A stretch of DNA of 10,438 bases. Origin: JAIVJN01 sp036732565 (lineage in GTDB: Bacteria; Acidobacteriota; Vicinamibacteria; Vicinamibacterales; UBA2999). The stretch covers positions 1 to 10,438 of the forward strand of contig DAINCF010000244.1 of assembly GCA_036732565.1 (NCBI GenBank), written 5' to 3'. Positions within the stretch are counted from its first letter, which is position 1. Every line of letters begins with the position of its first letter. The notes beneath the pieces were generated by a model. That model worked only from the letters and a program-made list of their open reading frames with translations. It was not told where the DNA came from and ran no database searches. A program made the position numbers and the translations under genes. Below, one piece after another: positions 6,582 to 10,438 of this stretch.

Positions 6582-7826
6582 ATGCTGAATCGGCCGCAGG
6601 TGCAAGACGCGCTCGGCGCCGGAGAGGGAATGCTCCGGCTCGAGCCTTGTTGGGTTCCCCGGACATTCATGGTGCCTGGCCGCCGGTTGAAGCTCCATCC
6701 CGACGACCTCTACGCCCTCGGCGGACATCGGGGCGGCATCAACGAACGGTGGTTCTCCTCGACCACGAACGCCGACAACGGGCCGGGGACGCCCGCTGAC
6801 GAAGGGCTGAGCTACGTACGGTCGAACGGCGGCACACGCTTCTTGTTGAAGGAGGCCGTGGACACCGCCGGCGACCTCTTGCTGGGCCAGGCCGCGATGG
6901 CGCGCGAAGGCGGATGGAACCTGCTCTGCAAGTTCTTCGACAACATGGGCGCGATTCCGCATCACATGCACCAGGGCGATGCGCACGCCAAGCTCGTGGG
7001 CCGCCGCGGCAAGCCCGAGGCCTACTACTTCCCGCCGCAGTACAACCAGACCAACAACGACTTTCCCTACACGTTCATGGGCCTCGAGCCTGGCACGACG
7101 AAGGACGATGTGCGGAGGTGTCTCGAGAACTGGAGCCGTGGCGACAACGGCATCTTGAATCTCTCTCGCGCCTATCGACTGCAACCCGGCACCGGATGGC
7201 AGATCGATCCCGGAATTCTCCACGCGCCGGGGTCGCTCGTGACCTACGAGCCGCAGGTCAACAGCGACGTCTTCGCGATGTTCCAGTCGGAGGTCGACGG
7301 TCGCATCATCGACTGGAGTCTGATGACGAAAGACGTTCCGCAAGATCGGCATCGCGATCTCGACTTCCTGGTCGAGATGCTCGATTGGGACGCCAACGTC
7401 GACCCCGAGTTCGCGCATCACAATCGTGTGTTCCCCACGCCGGCGCGACCGTTCGTCGACAGCGAAGCCGACGGCTACCGCGAGCAATGGGTCTGCTACG
7501 GGACCGGTTGGTACTCGGCGAAAGAGCTGACGGTTCTGCCGGGCCGGACCGCGACCATCACGGACCGCGAGGCCTACGGCATCATCGTCGTGCAGGGCCA
7601 CGGGAGGTTCGGGCCACACGCGGTGGCCACGCCGGCGATGATCCGATTCGGCGAGATGACGCAGGACGAGCTGTTCGTCAGCGCCGACGCGGCCACGCGC
7701 GGTGTGCGCGTCGAGAACGCCAGTCCGACCGACCCCCTCGTCATCTTGAAGCACTTCGGCCCGAACAACCCCGACGCGGAGCCGCTTGCAGCGAGGTTCC
7801 GCCCACTGCAGTCCAAAAAGACGTGA
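6582..7826 (+). CDS. Cupin protein resembling type I mannose-6-phosphate isomerase
   Basis: The protein has 414 residues and no signal peptide. Hallmarks in order are CWVPRTFMVPGRRLKLHPDD (23-42), KFFDNMGAIPHHMHQGDAH (117-135), GKPEAYYFPPQ (143-153) and GILHAPGSLVTYEPQ (211-225). H128, H130, E146 and H214 fit the H-x-H...E...H metal site of type I phosphomannose isomerase-like cupins. A second, less conserved barrel covers about residues 300-395. The likely job is a metal-dependent sugar isomerase or related enzyme; the substrate is unknown. ATG 6582 was chosen because LNRPQVQDALGAGEG looks like a natural family N-terminus. It lacks a good Shine-Dalgarno sequence, whereas the in-frame ATG at 6630 is preceded by GGAGAGGG, so a start 16 codons later is possible. 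It is the first of three collinear genes. Confidence 0.82.
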   Translation: MLNRPQVQDALGAGEGMLRLEPCWVPRTFMVPGRRLKLHPDDLYALGGHRGGINERWFSSTTNADNGPGTPADEGLSYVRSNGGTRFLLKEAVDTAGDLLLGQAAMAREGGWNLLCKFFDNMGAIPHHMHQGDAHAKLVGRRGKPEAYYFPPQYNQTNNDFPYTFMGLEPGTTKDDVRRCLENWSRGDNGILNLSRAYRLQPGTGWQIDPGILHAPGSLVTYEPQVNSDVFAMFQSEVDGRIIDWSLMTKDVPQDRHRDLDFLVEMLDWDANVDPEFAHHNRVFPTPARPFVDSEADGYREQWVCYGTGWYSAKELTVLPGRTATITDREAYGIIVVQGHGRFGPHAVATPAMIRFGEMTQDELFVSADAATRGVRVENASPTDPLVILKHFGPNNPDAEPLAARFRPLQSKKT

Positions 7827-7863
7827 TGGGAGGCTCTGCCTCGCTGCTGGACCGTGTCTCCTT

Positions 7864-7880
7864 GCCCCGCTCCGCGGGGC
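7864..7880. repeat. Short perfect hairpin in the cupin-TIM barrel gap
   Basis: GCCCCGC, loop TCC, GCGGGGC: a 7-bp perfect stem, extendable by CTT/AAG with one bulged G. It lies in the 82-base gap between the cupin stop and the next ATG. There is no T-run, so it is not a standard terminator; an intercistronic mRNA stabiliser or a dispersed repeat is more likely. Confidence 0.5.
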
Positions 7881-7908
7881 GAAGCCGGACGCTCGTTTGG
7901 AGGGAACC

Positions 7909-9006
7909 ATGAGCACGGGTTCGCAGCACAAACGGCCAGCCTTGCACAACGCCATGTGGCCCGGCCTCGTCGGCAAGGGGCCCGACTCGGAGCCGCCGAT
8001 CGATCTCATCACGATGCTCGACTTGACGGCGGCGGCGAGCGTGGACGGCGTGAAGTTCGACGGCGTCGATCTCTTCCTGTTCGATCCACACGTCAGCATC
8101 GACGCGACGGACGAGGACCTTCAGCGCCTCCGTGACGAGATCGCGTCACGCGGCTTCGTCGTGGGCTCGTTGGTCGCGCCGGTGTGGCCGCCGACCGGCG
8201 GTGGCTCGGCGATGGGAAGCGACGAGGACCGCCGCCGCTTTCTCACCCAGGTGCGCAAGACGTGTGCGATTGGCCGCAAGCTGCGCGATCTCGGGATTCG
8301 ATCCTACGGTGTCGTGCGTATCGATTCGGCGGCGAGTCCATCGGAGTGGGCCGCGGATCCCGACGCAAACAGCCGCACGATCGCCAACACGTTTCGGGAG
8401 GCGTGTGCGATCGCGGAATCGTACGGCGAACGCCTCGCCGCGGAAGGCGAGATCTGCTGGGGCGGCATGCACAGCTGGAAGCGGATGCTGCAGCTGCTCG
8501 AGCTCGTCGACAAACCGGAGACGCTCGGCTTTCAAGCCGACATGGCGCACACGCTCCTGTTCACGATGGGCTACAACGCGCCCGAGGATCGATTGCTGCC
8601 GGCCGACTTCGACTGGTCGAGCCGCGACACGCTCGAGGGCGCGTTGCGTGAGATGACCCAGGCCCTGAGGCCGTGGACCATCGACTTCCACGTGGCCCAG
8701 AACGATGCCACCGTGAAGGGGTCCGGCTCGCACGACAAGACCGGCCGCCACTGCTTGCCGACGGATCCCAACGGCAAGCTCGACATCGTGCACGACGCCG
8801 GCTATTGGCTGCGCGATGACACCGGCACGCCCACGCGCGCGGTGCAACACGTCTGCTGGGACGGCTGCATGTTCCCCAACGCGACGATGATGCAGGGGAG
8901 CACGTGGAACGATGTGCTGCGCGTGATGATCGACGTCCGCAACGCGCACGGCTGGGACGCGCCTATTCCTGTGGGGGCCGGCTTTAGCCGGCCCAGGTCC
9001 GCCTGA
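7909..9006 (+). CDS. Xylose-isomerase-like TIM-barrel sugar isomerase/epimerase
   Basis: The protein has 365 residues, with no signal peptide. The pattern is that of the AP endonuclease 2/xylose-isomerase-like TIM-barrel family. FDGVDLFLFDP (50-60) is strand 2; GFVVGSLVAPVW (82-93), RSYGVVRID (131-139) and EGEICWGG (179-186) with E179/E181 follow; then LGFQADMAHTL (206-216) with D211 and H214, and WTIDFHVAQND (256-266) with H261. The acidic residues and histidines fit a divalent-metal site (positions by eye). Such proteins isomerise or epimerise sugars, keto-sugars or inositols; the substrate here is unknown. The start at 7909 has GGAGGG 4 bases upstream and is preferred over an in-frame ATG at 7786 that would overlap the cupin gene. 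The last residues, about VGAGFSRPRSA, and the TGA come from a double hairpin repeat. Confidence 0.85.
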   Translation: MSTGSQHKRPALHNAMWPGLVGKGPDSEPPIDLITMLDLTAAASVDGVKFDGVDLFLFDPHVSIDATDEDLQRLRDEIASRGFVVGSLVAPVWPPTGGGSAMGSDEDRRRFLTQVRKTCAIGRKLRDLGIRSYGVVRIDSAASPSEWAADPDANSRTIANTFREACAIAESYGERLAAEGEICWGGMHSWKRMLQLLELVDKPETLGFQADMAHTLLFTMGYNAPEDRLLPADFDWSSRDTLEGALREMTQALRPWTIDFHVAQNDATVKGSGSHDKTGRHCLPTDPNGKLDIVHDAGYWLRDDTGTPTRAVQHVCWDGCMFPNATMMQGSTWNDVLRVMIDVRNAHGWDAPIPVGAGFSRPRSA

Positions 9007-9015
9007 AGGCGGACC
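8975..9015. repeat. Tandem pair of perfect hairpins forming the 3' end of the TIM-barrel gene
   Basis: Hairpin 1 is GGGCCGGC (8975-8982), loop TTTA, GCCGGCCC. Hairpin 2 is GGTCCGCC (8996-9003), loop TGAA, GGCGGACC (9008-9015). One A separates them. Both stems are perfect 8 bp. Hairpin 1 and the left arm of hairpin 2 encode the last residues of the TIM-barrel protein, and the TGA in the loop of hairpin 2 (9004-9006) is its stop codon. Confidence 0.85.
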
Positions 9016-9042
9016 CCAGGTACGAATGGGCCCGGGTGACGT

Positions 9043-10206
9043 ATGAAGAAGAAGCTCAACATCGGGCTGATCGGGTACGGCTTCATGGGGCGCACGCACT
9101 CGAATGCGTTCCGGCAGGCGCCGCGGTTCTTCGACGTGCCGTTCGAGCCGGTGTTGAAGGCCGTGTGCGCGCGCAACGCCGAGCGGGCGCGGACGTTCGC
9201 GGACAACTGGGGCTACGAGACGGTCGAGGCCGATTGGCGCGCGGTCGTCGATCGCAAGGACATCGATCTCATCGACATCGCCAGCCCGAACGACACCCAC
9301 GCCGAGATCGCCGTTGCGGCGGCGCGCGCCGGCAAGATGGTGATGTGCGAGAAGCCGCTCGGACGCACGGCTGCGGAGTCCGAGCAGATGGTCGCCGCGG
9401 TCGAGAGCGCGGGCGTCGCCAACATGGTCTGGTACAACTACCGCCGCGTCCCGGCGGTCGTCCTTCTGCAGAACCTCATCGCCGAAGGCAAGCTCGGACG
9501 CATCTTTCACTATCGCGCGAAGTTCCTCCAGGACTGGACGATCTCGCAGGAGCTGCCGCAAGGCGGTGAAGGCCTGTGGCGCCTCGACGCCTCCGTCGCC
9601 GGCAGCGGCGTGACCGGCGACCTGCTGGCGCACTGCATCGACACCGCGATGTGGCTCAACGGGCCGATCGCGTCGGTCACCGCGATGACCGAAACCTTCA
9701 TCAAGCAGCGCAAGCACACCGCCACGGGCCGCGTCGAACCGGTGCGCATCGACGATGCCAGCGCGTTCCTGTCACGCTTCGAGAATGGATCGCTGGCGAC
9801 GTTCGAGGCGACTCGCTACGCGCGCGGGCACAAGGCGCTGTACACGCTCGAGATCAACGGCGAGCAGGCGTCGGCGGTCTGGGACCTGCACGATCTCCAT
9901 CGCCTGCAGTGGTTCGACCACCGGGACGAAGGCCGCGTCCGCGGCTGGCGCAGCGTGCACGTCACCGATGGCGATCAGCCGTACATGAAGCGCTGGTGGG
10001 TGCCTGGACTTCAGATCGGCTACGAGCACACCTTCATCCATCAGTTCGCCGACTTCCTGGAGGCGGTGGGCGACGGCCGGCCGGCGGCGCCGACGTTCCG
10101 CGACGGGCTGGCGACCGACTACGTCACCGATGCCGTGTTGCGGTCCGCCGAGAGCGGTCGCTGGGAGCGCGTGGGCACGGGACAGCCGGCGAGCGCAAGT
10201 CGGTAG
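9043..10206 (+). CDS. Gfo/Idh/MocA family NAD(P)-dependent sugar oxidoreductase
   Basis: The protein has 387 residues, a usual family length. The N-terminal Rossmann fold has IGLIGYGFMGRTH (7-19) with the G11-x-G13-x-x-G16 nucleotide motif. DLIDIASPNDTH (75-86) and CEKPLG (102-107), with the family's EKP, follow. The C-terminal domain carries SGVTGDLLAHCID (188-200), where D193 and H197 fit the catalytic Asp-x3-His arrangement of inositol/sugar dehydrogenases. W290-W319 is Trp-rich, and the end, FADFLEAVGDGRPAAPTFRDGL, is the typical family C-terminus. It oxidises or reduces a hydroxyl of a sugar or cyclitol with NAD(P); the exact substrate is unknown. The 36-base gap after the TIM-barrel gene is mostly hairpin repeat, which supports co-transcription but also possible processing. 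GGGTGA lies 3 bases before the ATG. Together with the TIM-barrel isomerase it suggests a keto-sugar route (inference). Confidence 0.93.
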   Translation: MKKKLNIGLIGYGFMGRTHSNAFRQAPRFFDVPFEPVLKAVCARNAERARTFADNWGYETVEADWRAVVDRKDIDLIDIASPNDTHAEIAVAAARAGKMVMCEKPLGRTAAESEQMVAAVESAGVANMVWYNYRRVPAVVLLQNLIAEGKLGRIFHYRAKFLQDWTISQELPQGGEGLWRLDASVAGSGVTGDLLAHCIDTAMWLNGPIASVTAMTETFIKQRKHTATGRVEPVRIDDASAFLSRFENGSLATFEATRYARGHKALYTLEINGEQASAVWDLHDLHRLQWFDHRDEGRVRGWRSVHVTDGDQPYMKRWWVPGLQIGYEHTFIHQFADFLEAVGDGRPAAPTFRDGLATDYVTDAVLRSAESGRWERVGTGQPASASR

Positions 10207-10226
10207 CGCCCCGCGCCCGTCGACAC

Positions 10227-10260
10227 GCTCAGGTGCCGTAGAGCCCTCGAACGGCTGAGC
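10227..10260 (+). other. Interrupted hairpin after the oxidoreductase gene
   Basis: GCTCA...GCCGT pairs with ACGGC...TGAGC, with a GGT bulge on one side and an 11-base loop. It follows the stop of the oxidoreductase by 20 bases but has no T-run. It might serve as a transcript end or a stabiliser; support is weak. Confidence 0.3.
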
Positions 10261-10288
10261 GCGGCAGGAGGATGCTGTCGTCGGGCGG

Positions 10289-10438
10289 TTACGCCGCGCT
10301 GTCGAGGGAGCGAAGTCGTTCTACATTGCGAAATTCCCACGGCAGCCTGACCCCCTTGCTCATCTCGTCGTCTGAGCCCACCAATGCCGGGTTCTGTCCA
10401 CCTGTTGGCCGATTCCGGCCATCGGTGGCGCGCCGGCC
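10289..10438 (-). CDS. Possible 3' end of a gene entering from the right edge
   Basis: On the minus strand a frame is open from the window edge for 49 codons to TAA (10291-10289). It contains a plausible ordinary stretch, GVRLPWEFRNVERLRSLDS, and its stop is preceded by a hydrophilic tail. The length is too short to judge from codon use, and GC-rich DNA often gives such frames by chance. No family is recognised. If real, it would converge on the oxidoreductase gene. Confidence 0.3.
   Translation of the reverse strand, partial: GRRATDGRNRPTGGQNPALVGSDDEMSKGVRLPWEFRNVERLRSLDSAA

Noticed and set aside
5759..6670. Minus-strand open frame of 303 codons overlapping the mutarotase gene in another frame
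   Set aside because: It is Arg/Ser/Pro-rich and out of frame with the well-supported mutarotase; most of it is a shadow.
7786..7908. N-terminal extension of the TIM-barrel gene overlapping the cupin gene
   Set aside because: A good GGAGGG stands before the ATG at 7909, and the extension includes the 7864-7880 hairpin and no family sequence.
6573..8099. Minus-strand open frame of 508 codons
   Set aside because: It is antisense to the cupin gene, whose family motifs and metal site are clear; the antisense product shows no motif.
8146..9717. Minus-strand open frame of 523 codons
   Set aside because: It lies antisense to the TIM-barrel and oxidoreductase genes, runs through the hairpin repeat, is rich in Arg/His/Val without any recognisable motif, and is explained by high GC at third positions.
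10207..10438. tRNA or small RNA gene in the tail
   Set aside because: Hairpins at 10227-10260 and 10406-10421 are present, but no cloverleaf, T-loop or terminator T-run was found.

Overview
The window is GC-rich (clearly above 60% by eye) and has the look of an Acidobacteriota genome, probably near the Vicinamibacteria, or a similar soil bacterium. The reasons are the GC-biased codon use with long antisense open frames, the many short hairpin repeats between genes, and the gene content: a DUF1080 protein, PQQ-type beta-propellers, a Gfo/Idh/MocA oxidoreductase, a xylose-isomerase-like TIM barrel and a PMI-like cupin. This placement is inferred from style and gene content only. No rRNA, tRNA, CRISPR array or insertion sequence is visible.

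Layout. Positions 1-681 hold the 3' part of a DUF1080 (3-keto-disaccharide hydrolase family) gene whose start lies outside the window. A small secreted c-type cytochrome (1188-775, minus) converges on it. The cytochrome is divergent from a two-gene operon (1297-5030) that encodes two secreted beta-propeller proteins of the PQQ-enzyme type. These two genes overlap by ATGA and look like diverged tandem paralogues. A strong intrinsic terminator (5110-5144) closes the operon. A 5.1-5.3 kb repeat zone follows, with a large inverted repeat and several small hairpins.

The second half is a sugar-metabolism locus. A galactose-mutarotase-like gene (6333-5287, minus) is divergent from a three-gene set: a PMI-like cupin (6582-7826), a xylose-isomerase-like TIM-barrel protein (7909-9006) and a Gfo/Idh/MocA dehydrogenase (9043-10206). 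The 248-base divergent gap carries a perfect GAATCAC-CTT-GTGATTC palindrome. The right edge (10289-10438, minus) may hold the 3' end of another gene.

How the genes may work together. The cytochrome and the two propeller proteins would form an exported redox module. The DUF1080 protein would cleave or bind (keto)glycosides outside the cytoplasm. The mutarotase, cupin, TIM barrel and dehydrogenase would interconvert the sugar inside the cell. This resembles known 3-keto-sugar gene neighbourhoods, but the substrate cannot be read from sequence.

The most unusual observation is structural. Two unrelated genes, the mutarotase and the TIM barrel, both end inside short perfect hairpin repeats. In both the stop codon is the TGA of a TGAA loop, so the repeats supply the last residues and the stop of each protein.
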